Source: JADJLQ01 sp964405735 (lineage in GTDB: Bacteria; Bacteroidota; Bacteroidia; Chitinophagales; Saprospiraceae). Taken from it: a stretch of DNA of 64,000 bases. The notes beneath the pieces are model-generated. The model had not been told where the DNA came from, did no database searches, and was given only the letters and a program-made list of their open reading frames with translations. The stretch lies in contig CAYOPD010000001.1 in the NCBI GenBank assembly GCA_964405735.1, positions 60,534 through 124,533 of the forward strand. Reading direction: 5' to 3'. The position numbers and the translations under genes are program-made. Shown here in pieces: positions 27,801 through 34,965 of this stretch (positions are counted from its first letter, which is position 1; every line of letters starts with the position of its first letter).

Positions 27801-28433
27801 TATGATATCGGTTCGGGCGGCCTGGACCATGTATTGTCCACCGGTAAGGATGTGAATATCATCGTTCTGGACACGGAGGTCTATTCCAATACAGGTGGCC
27901 AGATGTCCAAGGCCACCCCTACCGCTGCGTCCGCGAAGTTTGCTTCTGCCGGCAAGCGGGTAGGTAAAAAGGACCTGGCCATGCAAGCGATCTCCTATGG
28001 TAATGTATATGTTGCGCAGATTGCCATGGGTGCCAATCCGCAACAGACCCTGCTGGCCCTGCGCGAAGCCGAAGCTTATCCCGGTCCTTCCCTGATCCTG
28101 GCCTATTCCCATTGTATCGCCCATGGCATTGATATGGACAAGGGCCTGAACCAGCAAAAAAGTGCGGTACACAGCGGGTACTGGCCTTTGATCCGGTACA
28201 ATCCCATGCTGCGTAAAATGGATCAGAATCCGTTTATCCTGGATTCCCTGAGGCCGTCTATGTCATTAAAAGATTATGCCTTCCAGGAAATGCGGTACAA
28301 AGTGCTGACAAAAACCAATCCGGAAGAAGCTGAAAACCTAATGGAACTGGCTCAGGAGATCGTCGATCTGAGATGGCGCAATTATGAAGAAATGGCCGGG
28401 TTCAGTGCAAAGGACTTTCAGCCAGTACACTGA
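24846..28433 (+). CDS. nifJ: Pyruvate:ferredoxin (flavodoxin) oxidoreductase
   Basis: A 1195-residue single-chain PFOR of normal length, started at the ATG at 24846 (MKAKERIQATMDGNEAVANVAYRINE...). An ATG at 24786 lies inside the previous gene and is rejected. Domains in order: a pyrimidine-binding domain (YPITPSSTMAELADEW), the domain II/gamma region, a two-[4Fe-4S] ferredoxin domain (CIQCGNCSFVCP near 698, CTGCSLCVEVCP near 755), and the TPP-binding domain with CAGCGETPY, ATGCSSIYGG and GDGWAYDIG...NTGGQMSK. It oxidises pyruvate with CoA to acetyl-CoA, CO2 and reduced ferredoxin in the cytoplasm, or runs in reverse. The flavoprotein 20 bp upstream is the likely partner. A TGAGGNN-type array starts one base after the stop codon. 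Confidence 0.95.
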   Translation: MKAKERIQATMDGNEAVANVAYRINEVCAIYPITPSSTMAELADEWSAKKIKNIWGQIPDVIEMQSEGGAAGTLHGSLQTGALTTTFTASQGLLLMLPNMYKIAGELTAAVFHVAARSLAAQGLSIFGDHGDVMAARMTGFGMLSSANVQEAHDFALISQAVSLESRIPFIHFFDGFRTSHEVNKLEMLSEEDLRTIINEDLVIRHRKRGLNPEKPFIRGTAQNPDVYFQGRETVNRYYSETPGIMENTMNRFYKLTGRQYQLFQYTGHPEAERVIVVMGSGGDTIRETVLYLNKAGEKLGVVQVRLYRPFSAEHLVKAVPASCQSVGVLDRTKEPGASGEPLYNDVVVAFNEAYASGRITRLPKITGGRYGLSSKEFTPAMVKAVFDALMESKPKNHFTIGIRDDVSYTSLEYDESFTLDESSWSQALFFGLGADGTVGANKNTIKIIGENTDLFAQGYFVYDSKKSGARTVSHLRFGPNPIFAPYLIRKADFIACHQFNFLEKDDLLKYARPGATLLLNAPFPTDQVWEELPPLVQVKIREKELKVFVIDANRVALETGMAGRINTIMQTCFFALSGVLPRAEAIQHIKKAIEKTYSKKGVKAIQKNFEAVDQSLSNLFELIIPPLGVGLKTAEEVFSLTDQAPEFVRQVTARMMMGLGDELPVSLMPVDGTFPSGTTKWEKRNIAENIPLWREDLCIQCGNCSFVCPHSVIRSKFYHRGFLEDQPENFQSAPINAKGFPDTRFTLQIYSEDCTGCSLCVEVCPAHDPNDQTLKAINMKSRRERLDMDKDRENIAFFEALPDNDRTKFNFSTVHGVQFLEPLFEFSGACAGCGETPYIKLITQLFGDRLVVANATGCSSIYGGNLPTTPWTTNKEGQGPAWSNSLFEDNAEFGLGMRISLDKQGEMARDLLSRMKEQLGVELVQSILNNKQTKDTEIQLQRHLVSELKKILQEMNSNEGNQLLSVADHLIKHSVWLIGGDGWAYDIGSGGLDHVLSTGKDVNIIVLDTEVYSNTGGQMSKATPTAASAKFASAGKRVGKKDLAMQAISYGNVYVAQIAMGANPQQTLLALREAEAYPGPSLILAYSHCIAHGIDMDKGLNQQKSAVHSGYWPLIRYNPMLRKMDQNPFILDSLRPSMSLKDYAFQEMRYKVLTKTNPEEAENLMELAQEIVDLRWRNYEEMAGFSAKDFQPVH

Positions 28434-28434
28434 G

Positions 28435-28486
28435 TGGAGGGGTGAGGAGTGAGGCGAGAGGTGGAGTGAGGCGAGAGGTGGGTGGT
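28435..28486 (+). repeat. Heptad G-rich array after the PFOR gene stop
   Basis: This tract starts right after the nifJ TGA (28431-28433). It is built of TGAGGAG, TGAGGCG and AGAGGTG units, with one block (GAGTGAGGCGAGAGGTG) occurring almost twice. The G-rich strand is nifJ sense. Confidence 0.7.
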
Positions 28487-28514
28487 AGATTTGTCCTTTG
28501 GTAAAAATAAAAAA

Positions 28515-28541
28515 AGGTTGTGGCTTCTAACACCACAACCT
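28515..28541 (-). terminator. Rho-independent terminator of the RRM gene
   Basis: A perfect 9-bp stem, AGGTTGTGG (28515-28523) with CCACAACCT (28533-28541), and a 9-base loop. On the minus strand it is followed by a T-rich run (complement of the A-tract at 28504-28515). It lies 10 bp past the RRM gene stop. Confidence 0.88.
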
Positions 28542-28551
28542 AACGTTTAGA

Positions 28552-28869
28552 TTACCATTTTTTCTTATACCCCCCGGAATTGGAATTATTCCCGAAGCTT
28601 CTGTTGATATTGGAGTTGCTGGACGAATCTCTTTCTCTGGCTACAGAAACCGAAATTGAGCGGCCGTCTACATCCTGGTTGTTCAGATTCTGAATTGCGG
28701 CTTTGCCGTCTGCTTCATTGGTCATTTCTACAAAACCAAATCCCCTGGATCTTCCGGTGATTTTATCCATGATCACTTTTGCAGAAACCACGGGTCCAAA
28801 GGCTGAAAAAAGGGATTTTAAATCCTCATCGTTGGCTTGATAGCCTAAATTTGAAACATAAATGTTCAT
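28552..28869 (-). CDS. RRM-domain RNA-binding protein
   Basis: A 105-residue protein started at the ATG at 28869 (MNIYVSNLGYQAND); the frame also has a TTG nine bases upstream. It has one RNA recognition motif: RNP2 IYVSNL at residues 3-8 and RNP1 RGFGFVEM near residues 43-50. The last 30 residues are rich in Ser, Asn and Gly and end in KKKW, like the small glycine- or serine-tailed RNA-binding proteins of Bacteroidota and cyanobacteria that act in cold or general RNA regulation. A possible -7 element about 150 bp upstream implies a long leader, which in relatives can be regulatory. It ends in a clear hairpin terminator. Confidence 0.92.
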   Translation of the reverse strand: MNIYVSNLGYQANDEDLKSLFSAFGPVVSAKVIMDKITGRSRGFGFVEMTNEADGKAAIQNLNNQDVDGRSISVSVARERDSSSNSNINRSFGNNSNSGGYKKKW

Positions 28870-29398
28870 AAAATACAATAATTAAAAAAATTAAAAAATA
28901 CCGTGACGATAATAAAAAAGCAGTCTATAAAGTGGATAAGCAATTACTAACCGGAAAGGGGAAGAAATAAAATATCTGGGATACGGAGCGCTAGTGTTTT
29001 ACAATCACGCTGCAAAGATATGGGTATTCCGGTAATCTGGCGAATAATTATTTTATGGTGGGAGGTGGGCGGTGAATGGGGATAATACCTTTCTTTGGAA
29101 GAAGTGAAAAACTGCACTTCAAGGATGATTGGGGGCATGATCTCTTGGAAATGTCCTCAGCTATCCGCTGCGCCTCCAACCGGATTTCCCAAGCATTCCC
29201 GTGTGGAAAACAAAATAGCCGGAGAAAGAAAGCCCGTCCTGACCATTTAATCTGCGGTCCTTCATGGATCGAAATCCTGATGTTCAAGTTCCCTGAAATA
29301 TATGGTTTTACCTTAAATTCAATCGATTTCACCACATGTTTATACTAACCGGGTCGCAAAGGTCCCTAGTCCAGGACTCAAAACTCCCAACCTAATGT
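28870..29398. other. Long intergenic region with leader of the RRM gene
   Basis: 529 bp. The first 60 bp are extremely AT-rich leader of the RRM gene. A TATCTTTG -7-like box lies at 29013-29020 on the minus strand. In the remaining 380 bp no gene, repeat or RNA structure is recognised; a 90-codon plus-strand frame at 29076-29348 has no recognisable protein features. Confidence 0.5.
29013..29020 (-). promoter_or_regulatory. Possible Bacteroidota -7 element (TATCTTTG) of the RRM gene
   Basis: The minus strand reads TATCTTTG, an exact match to the TAnnTTTG -7 consensus. Transcription would start near 29006 and give a leader of about 137 nt. No good -33 TTTG is seen at the usual distance, so the call is tentative. 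Confidence 0.4.
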
Positions 29399-29854
29399 TT
29401 ACCTGAACCGAGTATCAAAAGGAAAATGTTCGCGCTCCACGATCCGTATCCGCCTGAATTCAGGATGCAACGGATTGATCAGTATATTGAAATCTCCACG
29501 GGTAACTGCAGACGGGACCTGGAGCAGGCAGTAACTGCCGGATTTTATGAATGCATCACCAAGCGCCTGGGTTTCCGGGTGATAAGGAAAATCATTCCAA
29601 TGGTCCTTCAGTTTTGAAAGGCTGAGTTTTTTCAGGGAAAGTTCATCCGGGATATGGATAGTAAGCATATAATAATCATCTGGCATGATGGACAGAGGCA
29701 AATGGACTGCCACTTCCGCCATGGCCAGGGACCGGTTCATGGCCGTATAAATCATCTCCACCCCCGGTGAATTCCACCTCGCCCCTTCAAGCGCGGCACC
29801 TTTGCCGCTCAGAGAACCGGAGTAGATTTTCCTGCTCAGCCGGAAGACTTCCAT
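29399..29854 (-). CDS. RES-domain toxin (NAD+-degrading family)
   Basis: A 151-residue protein covering the whole RES domain: an FRLSRK start, the GARWNSPG motif (R26, W27, N28), IYTA (Y36) and SLAMAEVAVH (E47), then a C-terminal RRIRIVEREHFPFD segment. RES toxins bind and degrade NAD+ and are neutralised by an Xre-type partner. The antitoxin gene lies 38 bp upstream on the same strand, the usual order. The conserved residues are intact, so it is likely active. It could serve as a stress or phage-defence module. Confidence 0.9.
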   Translation of the reverse strand: MEVFRLSRKIYSGSLSGKGAALEGARWNSPGVEMIYTAMNRSLAMAEVAVHLPLSIMPDDYYMLTIHIPDELSLKKLSLSKLKDHWNDFPYHPETQALGDAFIKSGSYCLLQVPSAVTRGDFNILINPLHPEFRRIRIVEREHFPFDTRFR

Positions 29855-29892
29855 AAAAAGCTATCGGAGAGGTTAAGCCCTTGAACTTCTGT

Positions 29893-30393
29893 TTAAACAA
29901 AAATGCCATGATTCATCCGTGTAAGTTCGCCGGTCACAAGGGATTTGCCATAGGAATCTTTAAGCAAGTCCATCGGCTTTTCACCGCCCAGGGCCAGGCA
30001 GGGTTGATTCAACCAGCTATTGAACTTTTCGGCGGACCCGAACAAGGTAAGGCCCAGGTAGATGACCTCTGCCATTTCCATGATCTTTTCCGAATGTACC
30101 GGCTTGAAACGCTCTCTTGCTTTTTTATACCTCTGCAGGGACTTGGTTGAAATGCCAAAATAGGACGCCCAGTCCGATTCGCTGAAAGGAGCAAGGGATT
30201 CAACCAGGGTATAAACGGAATGAGGCAGTCCATTACGGATCAAGGACATGACCAATCGCTTGTCATCCAGGATTTCTTTGATTTTTAATGGTTTTTTATT
30301 CCTCGAAGAGGCATTGTGGTTTAATTCCAATGTAAAATCATGGAGTATTTTTTCAAGTTGGGTAAAGATGCCTGCTTCTGTATGGGCTATCAT
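29893..30393 (-). CDS. Xre/MbcA/ParS-family antitoxin of the RES pair
   Basis: A 166-residue protein. The N-terminal half holds a helix-turn-helix-like region (SDWASYFGISTKSLQRYKKARERF). The C-terminal half is the MbcA/ParS toxin-binding (DUF2384) domain: KIMEMAEVIYLGLTLFGSAEKFNSWLNQPCLALGGEKPMDLLKDSYGKSLVTGEL. This family binds the toxin near its NAD pocket and represses its own promoter. Two AAATGTCC repeats directly before its start codon are candidate binding sites. Confidence 0.9.
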   Translation of the reverse strand: MIAHTEAGIFTQLEKILHDFTLELNHNASSRNKKPLKIKEILDDKRLVMSLIRNGLPHSVYTLVESLAPFSESDWASYFGISTKSLQRYKKARERFKPVHSEKIMEMAEVIYLGLTLFGSAEKFNSWLNQPCLALGGEKPMDLLKDSYGKSLVTGELTRMNHGIFV

Positions 30394-30696
30394 AATTGGA
30401 CATTTGTCTGCGAAGTTAGGACATTTTTACCAAAAATCAAGGCCACTTTGCCTTCAGACACGATTCCGGCTGATATCCATTCGTTGGGCTATCGCTCAGA
30501 TTGGAAGGCTATCACAAGGCAGTTGAAAAACCGGTCTCCAAGTTTGCCCGGGCATCGGTTATTGTGCAGGATTCCATGTTATTAGAAACGAAGGGCTCAT
30601 ATAGCATTTCCCAAGGATCCTTCTTTAAATACGCCCTTCCTCTCTTCTGAATGAATAAGAAAGAATGCCGGCTACAACTATCCGAATACAATCAAT
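30394..30696. other. Intergenic region upstream of the RES/Xre operon
   Basis: 303 bp between the nrdA stop and the antitoxin start. The 35 bp next to the antitoxin hold the candidate operator. In the rest no gene, terminator hairpin or repeat is recognised; plus-strand frames here run antisense into the antitoxin and lack protein features. Confidence 0.5.
30398..30426 (-). promoter_or_regulatory. Candidate operator of the RES/Xre operon
   Basis: Two direct copies of AAATGTCC (minus strand), at 30398-30405 and 30419-30426, are 21 bp apart, about two helical turns. The copy nearer the gene also forms the dyad GACA-TT-TGTC (30399-30408). They sit 5-33 bp before the antitoxin ATG, where self-repression by Xre antitoxins usually acts. 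Binding is inferred. Confidence 0.5.
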
Positions 30697-33180
30697 TCAG
30701 GCGCTGCACGCCTCACAGCCGGGATCGTCCAGGCTGCAGGCCTTCACGCCATCGGTGATCGCGGCCTCGTCCACCAGCGCAGCTACGGTCTCCCTTGGAG
30801 CTACGGAAGGCACGCCCTGAGGTCTTGCGCCACGGCCTGCCGGGAGATCCTGGGCATCGAGGTCGCTCACGGTCATCTCGAGATCCGGTTCTTTGGTAAC
30901 GAATTTTTTCTGATAATCCTCGCTGAGAGTAAACTTGATGGGATCTACCGCTGCTTTGCTGCGCAGATAATACATTCCCGTCTTGAGGCCCTTGCTCCAG
31001 CCATAAAAATGCATGGAAGACAATTTGGCGAAATTGGGATTCTCCACAAAGAGATTGAGGCTTTGACTCTGGCAGATGTAGGCGCCCCGGTCGGCTGACA
31101 TGTCGATCAGGACCTTCTGGCTGAGTTCCCAGGCGGTTTTATAAAGATCACGGATCTGGGCCGGAATCTCCATGATGTGCTGGATGGACCCGTTGGAAGC
31201 GATGATCTTTTCCCGGATTTCTTTGGTCCAGAGGCCCAGGTTTACCAGGTCATTCAGCAGGTGTTTGTTGACGACCACATATTCGCCGGACAAGGTCCTG
31301 CGGGTGTATATATTGGAGGTATAGGGTTCAAAACATTCGTTGTTGCCCAGGATCTGCGAGGTCGAAGCCGTGGGCATAGGAGCCAGCAAAAGACTGTTGC
31401 GAAGGCCGTGTTTGCTGATTTGTTTTTTTAAAGCGGCCCAGCCCCAGCGGTCGGTTGGCGTCACCTTCCACATATCGTATTGAAGAATGCCCTGGCTGGC
31501 CGGTGAGCCTTTGAAACTGGAATATGCCCCATCCTTTTCGGCCAGCGCGCAGGATTCGAGCAAAGCGCCATAATAGATGGTTTCAAAAATCTCACGATTG
31601 AGTTGGCGGGCTTCCGGGCTGTCAAAGGCATAACCCATCAGGATAAAGGTATCGGCCAGGCCTTGCACCCCTATGCCGATGGGGCGGTGCCTCAGGTTGC
31701 TGTTGCGGGCTTCCTCTATGGGATAATAATTGATATCAATGATCCGGTTGAGGTTGCGTGTAATCACCCGTGTGATTTCCATCAACTTTTTGTGGTCAAA
31801 TTCTTTATTGGCCTTGACATACTTGGGCAGGGAGAGAGAAGCGAGGTTGCAGACGGCGACCTCATCCGGGGCGGTATACTCCATGATCTCGGTGCACAGG
31901 TTGCTGGATCGGATGGTCCCCAGGTTTTTCTGGTTGGATTTTTGGTTGGCTGCGTCTTTGTAGAGAATATAAGGGGTACCCGTTTCGACCTGGGATTCCA
32001 GGATGGCGAACCAGAGGTCCTGCGCCCGGATCACTTTGCGTGCCTTGCCCTGGGCTTCATACTTGGTATATAGTTTTTCGAAATCAGCTCCGTAGGTATC
32101 ATAGAGTCCGGGCGCTTCGTTCGGGCAGAACAAAGACCAGTTTGCGTCGGCCTTTACCCGCTCCATAAACAGGTCCGGGATCCACATGGCATAAAAAAGA
32201 TCACGGGCCCGCACTTCTTCCTTACCGTTGTTCTTTTTCAATTCAAGGAAATCAAACACATCGGCATGCCAGGGTTCAAGGTAAATGGCAAAAGCGCCTT
32301 TCCGTTTGCCTCCGCCCTGGTCCACATAACGGGCAGTATCGTTATAGACCCGGAGCATGGGTATGATCCCGTTGCTCGTGCCCCCCGTTCCTTTGATATA
32401 AGATCCCTGAGCACGGATATTGTGGATACTGAGCCCTACTCCACCGGCACTTTGGGAAATTTTGGCACATCGGGCCAGGGTCTCGAAGATCCCAGAAATG
32501 CTGTCGTCCGTCATGCTGAGCAGGAAACAGGAAGACAATTGTGGCTTAGGTGTGCCCGCGTTGAATAAGGTAGGGGTGGCGTGTATAAACCATTTTTCGG
32601 ACATGAGCTCATAGGTCTCGATGGCCGCATCCAGGTTTTCTCCATGAATACCCACGGCGGCCCTCATGAGCATGTGCTGGGGACGCTCGACGACCTGGCC
32701 GTCCATTCTCAGGAGATAGGAGCGTTCCAGGGTTTTGAAACCAAAATAATCAAAACTGTAGTCCCGGTCATAAATGATGGCCGAATCCAGGCGGTCGGCG
32801 TATTTCATGATGATGTCATGGGTCTCTTTGCCGATCAGGCCTGCAGGCTGGCCGTTTTTTGGGTCAATATAGGTATACAGGTCGTGGATGGTCTCCGAAA
32901 AAGATTTTTTGGTCTCCTTATGAAGGTTGGATACTGCGATTCGTGCGGCCAGCAGGGCATAATCCGGATGAACCGTAGCCAGGGAAGCGGCGGTCTCCGC
33001 AGCCAGCACATCCAGGTCCGTGGTTTTAACCCCGTCGTAGAGGCCGATGATCACCCGTTTGGCAATCTCGATGGGTTCGACATAGGTGGAATTGAGGCCA
33101 TAACACAGTTTTTTTATGCGGGCTGTGATTTTGTCAAAAGACACCTCCTCCTGCTTACCGCTTCTTTTTAAGACCTTCAT
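30697..33180 (-). CDS. nrdA: Ribonucleoside-diphosphate reductase, alpha subunit (class Ia)
   Basis: An 827-residue protein. The N-terminal ATP-cone (VLKRSGKQEEVSFDKITARIKKL) is followed by the ten-stranded barrel with SSCFLLSM (redox Cys), the active-site loop NLCTEIMEY (N-x-C-x-E), GGGKRKGAFAIYLEPWH, and a C-terminal tail ending in CEACSA, the swinging Cys pair that accepts electrons from thioredoxin. It reduces NDPs to dNDPs with the beta subunit. It lies downstream of nrdB on the same strand, separated by an N gap of uncertain true size. A long tail between the barrel and the terminal Cys pair is Ala- and Pro-rich, as is common in Bacteroidota. Confidence 0.95.
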   Translation of the reverse strand: MKVLKRSGKQEEVSFDKITARIKKLCYGLNSTYVEPIEIAKRVIIGLYDGVKTTDLDVLAAETAASLATVHPDYALLAARIAVSNLHKETKKSFSETIHDLYTYIDPKNGQPAGLIGKETHDIIMKYADRLDSAIIYDRDYSFDYFGFKTLERSYLLRMDGQVVERPQHMLMRAAVGIHGENLDAAIETYELMSEKWFIHATPTLFNAGTPKPQLSSCFLLSMTDDSISGIFETLARCAKISQSAGGVGLSIHNIRAQGSYIKGTGGTSNGIIPMLRVYNDTARYVDQGGGKRKGAFAIYLEPWHADVFDFLELKKNNGKEEVRARDLFYAMWIPDLFMERVKADANWSLFCPNEAPGLYDTYGADFEKLYTKYEAQGKARKVIRAQDLWFAILESQVETGTPYILYKDAANQKSNQKNLGTIRSSNLCTEIMEYTAPDEVAVCNLASLSLPKYVKANKEFDHKKLMEITRVITRNLNRIIDINYYPIEEARNSNLRHRPIGIGVQGLADTFILMGYAFDSPEARQLNREIFETIYYGALLESCALAEKDGAYSSFKGSPASQGILQYDMWKVTPTDRWGWAALKKQISKHGLRNSLLLAPMPTASTSQILGNNECFEPYTSNIYTRRTLSGEYVVVNKHLLNDLVNLGLWTKEIREKIIASNGSIQHIMEIPAQIRDLYKTAWELSQKVLIDMSADRGAYICQSQSLNLFVENPNFAKLSSMHFYGWSKGLKTGMYYLRSKAAVDPIKFTLSEDYQKKFVTKEPDLEMTVSDLDAQDLPAGRGARPQGVPSVAPRETVAALVDEAAITDGVKACSLDDPGCEACSA

Positions 33181-33216
33181 GTAGCTTCTTTTAATGATTT
33201 ATACTGCAATAGTTTT

Positions 33217-33271
33217 CTTCAAATTTTTAAGCGGCCTCCTGCCACTACCTCTAGTTCAGCTATCCCCTCCA
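33217..33271. repeat. 55-bp sequence left of the N gap, duplicated on the right
   Basis: This 55-bp segment, beginning CTTCAAATTTTTAAGC, is repeated without a mismatch at 33372-33426 immediately after the gap. It most simply represents two contig ends that overlap but were joined with filler instead of merged. Confidence 0.9.
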
Positions 33272-33371
33272 NNNNNNNNNNNNNNNNNNNNNNNNNNNNN
33301 NNNNNNNNNNNNNNNNNNNNNNNNNNNNNNNNNNNNNNNNNNNNNNNNNNNNNNNNNNNNNNNNNNNNNNN
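33272..33371. other. Assembly gap of 100 Ns
   Basis: Exactly 100 N bases, the usual default for gaps of unknown length. It lies in the nrdB-nrdA intergenic region. No coding sequence is interrupted, because nrdA starts at 33180 and nrdB ends at 33558. Confidence 1.
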
Positions 33372-33426
33372 CTTCAAATTTTTAAGCGGCCTCCTGCCAC
33401 TACCTCTAGTTCAGCTATCCCCTCCA
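33372..33426. repeat. 55-bp sequence right of the N gap, copy of the left flank
   Basis: Identical to 33217-33271. If the two copies are collapsed, the nrdB-nrdA spacing becomes about 220 bp with no missing sequence. Confidence 0.9.
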
Positions 33427-33480
33427 TAATCGCACCATTAACGTCCTCCAGGAATCTCCCCAGTCCTCTATTCCCCTCGC

Positions 33481-33510
33481 CTTTCACCTTTCAGCTTTCA
33501 CCGTTCACCC
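33481..33510 (-). repeat. Heptad purine-rich array downstream of nrdB
   Basis: On the minus strand this reads GGGTGAAC followed by GTGAAAG and CTGAAAG units, a 7-bp period over about 30 bp. It lies 48 bp past the nrdB stop, within the nrdB-nrdA intergenic region. The purine-rich strand is nrdB sense. Confidence 0.6.
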
Positions 33511-33557
33511 TGCTTATGACTCATATGAAGAGTTAGAGAAACTTATTTCCTCTCCCC

Positions 33558-34535
33558 TCAAAATTCCGTGTCCACACTGAACACCTGGTTTTCCCTGGTG
33601 GTCCCGATTCCCGATTTTTTGTATTCCCCCACCCTCTTTTCAAAAAAATTGGTCTTGCCCGTGAGGGAGATCATTTCCATAAACGGAAACGGGTTGTCCA
33701 CTTTATATATCCTTTCATTGCCAAGGGCAACCAGGAGCCGGTCGGCAACGAATTCAATATACTGGCACATCAGGTCTGCGTTCATCCCGATGAGTTTGAC
33801 CGGAAGGGCATCCGTCACAAATTCCTTTTCGATCATGACGGCATCCCGGATGATTTCTTCCACCTCCAATTTGGGCATTTTATTGACAATATGTTTATTG
33901 TACAGGAGGCAGGCAAAATCACAATGCTGTCCTTCATCCCTGGAAATGAGTTCGTTCGAAAAGGTGAGGCCGGGCATCAGTCCCCTTTTTTTAAGCCAGA
34001 AAATGGAACAGAAGGAACCGCTGAAGAAAATTCCTTCCACGGCGGCAAAGGCAATCAGTTGCTGTTGAAAGGTTCCATTGGAAATCCAGCGCAGCGCCCA
34101 GTCCGCTTTTTTCTTTACACAGGGAATATGGTCAATGGCATGGAAGAGGTAATCTTTTTCCGCCGGGTCCTTGATATAGGTGTCGATCAGGAGGGAATAT
34201 GTCTCAGAGTGGATATTTTCGATCATGATCTGGTACCCGTAAAAAAACTTGGCTTCCGGGTACTGGACCATGCGCAGCATGTTTTCAGCCAGGTTTTCAT
34301 TCACAATTCCGTCGCTGGCTGCAAAAAAGGCCAGCACGTGTTTGATGAAATGCCTCTCGTCATCGGTGAGTTTTTCCTGCCAGGCGATGATGTCCTGGGC
34401 CAGGTCAATTTCTTCGGTCACCCAGAAACCGGCCACTGAATCTTTATAAAACTGCCAAATATCATTGTGTTGAAGAGGGAAAATGACAAAGCGGTTTGGA
34501 TTCTCCTGCAAAAGTGGTTCGACACGTTGTTCCAT
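33558..34535 (-). CDS. nrdB: Ribonucleoside-diphosphate reductase, beta subunit (class Ia)
   Basis: A 325-residue ferritin-like protein. Diiron ligands are visible: D75 in AASDGIV, E106 and H109 in IENIHSETY, the Glu of AVEGIFFSGSF, and RDEGQHCDF. Y113, in the position of the E. coli radical tyrosine (EXXHXXXY), is present, which supports class Ia rather than the Tyr-less class Ic. It makes the radical used by NrdA. It is transcribed before nrdA. A region of two CAAC-N5-GTTG dyads lies about 300 bp upstream of its start. Confidence 0.95.
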   Translation of the reverse strand: MEQRVEPLLQENPNRFVIFPLQHNDIWQFYKDSVAGFWVTEEIDLAQDIIAWQEKLTDDERHFIKHVLAFFAASDGIVNENLAENMLRMVQYPEAKFFYGYQIMIENIHSETYSLLIDTYIKDPAEKDYLFHAIDHIPCVKKKADWALRWISNGTFQQQLIAFAAVEGIFFSGSFCSIFWLKKRGLMPGLTFSNELISRDEGQHCDFACLLYNKHIVNKMPKLEVEEIIRDAVMIEKEFVTDALPVKLIGMNADLMCQYIEFVADRLLVALGNERIYKVDNPFPFMEMISLTGKTNFFEKRVGEYKKSGIGTTRENQVFSVDTEF

Positions 34536-34965
34536 ACTGGTTTAAACAGTTTCTAAGGATAGAATGAATAAATATGATTTTTTATGGATGGCAGATAGAA
34601 ATCCGAAGGGTCTGATCGGCATCCTGTCTGCGGCTCAAAAATAATCGTCTTATCCGGTTATAAAAATTAAATATAGATAATTTTTATATAAGTATTTTAT
34701 ATTTTTTTTTCGATTCAGCCCGGTTTACAGAATATTTTTTGTATGAACTTCTTTAAGACACATTAAAAATATTCATCAAGTATTCTGCTAAATAAATGAA
34801 ACATTTTTTTAATATGTTTTAAAATTACCAACATACTGTTGATAACAATTACAACTTACTGTTGTTGAGTTGTATATAATAATTATAAATTGTTAGTAAC
34901 CATCCCTTTTTTGTCGAAAAATGGCGATTGATCCGCCGGCTCGCCTATTAAAAAGGCCCAAAATT
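34536..34965. other. Very AT-rich region upstream of nrdB
   Basis: 430 bp between the CorA stop and the nrdB start, with no coding signal. Runs of A/T dominate at 34680-34820. It contains the tandem CAAC-N5-GTTG dyads. No match to the canonical NrdR box was recognised by eye. Confidence 0.5.
34829..34864. promoter_or_regulatory. Two tandem CAAC-N5-GTTG dyads upstream of nrdB
   Basis: CAACATACTGTTG (34829-34841) and CAACTTACTGTTG (34852-34864) differ at one base and repeat at 23 bp. Each is an inverted repeat of CAAC/GTTG. They lie about 295-330 bp upstream of nrdB, so control of nrdB is only a possibility. Confidence 0.4.

Noticed and set aside
29076..29348. 90-codon plus-strand frame in the intergenic region beside the RRM gene
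   Set aside because: No recognisable motif, signal or start context, and no neighbour that would support it.
30248..30526. Plus-strand frames antisense to the antitoxin start
   Set aside because: They cover the antitoxin gene and its operator on the other strand and show no protein features.
34680..34820. Replication origin or DnaA-box cluster in AT-rich DNA
   Set aside because: The region is AT-rich, but no TTATCCACA-like boxes and no origin-linked genes (dnaA, dnaN) are seen; it is better explained as a promoter region.
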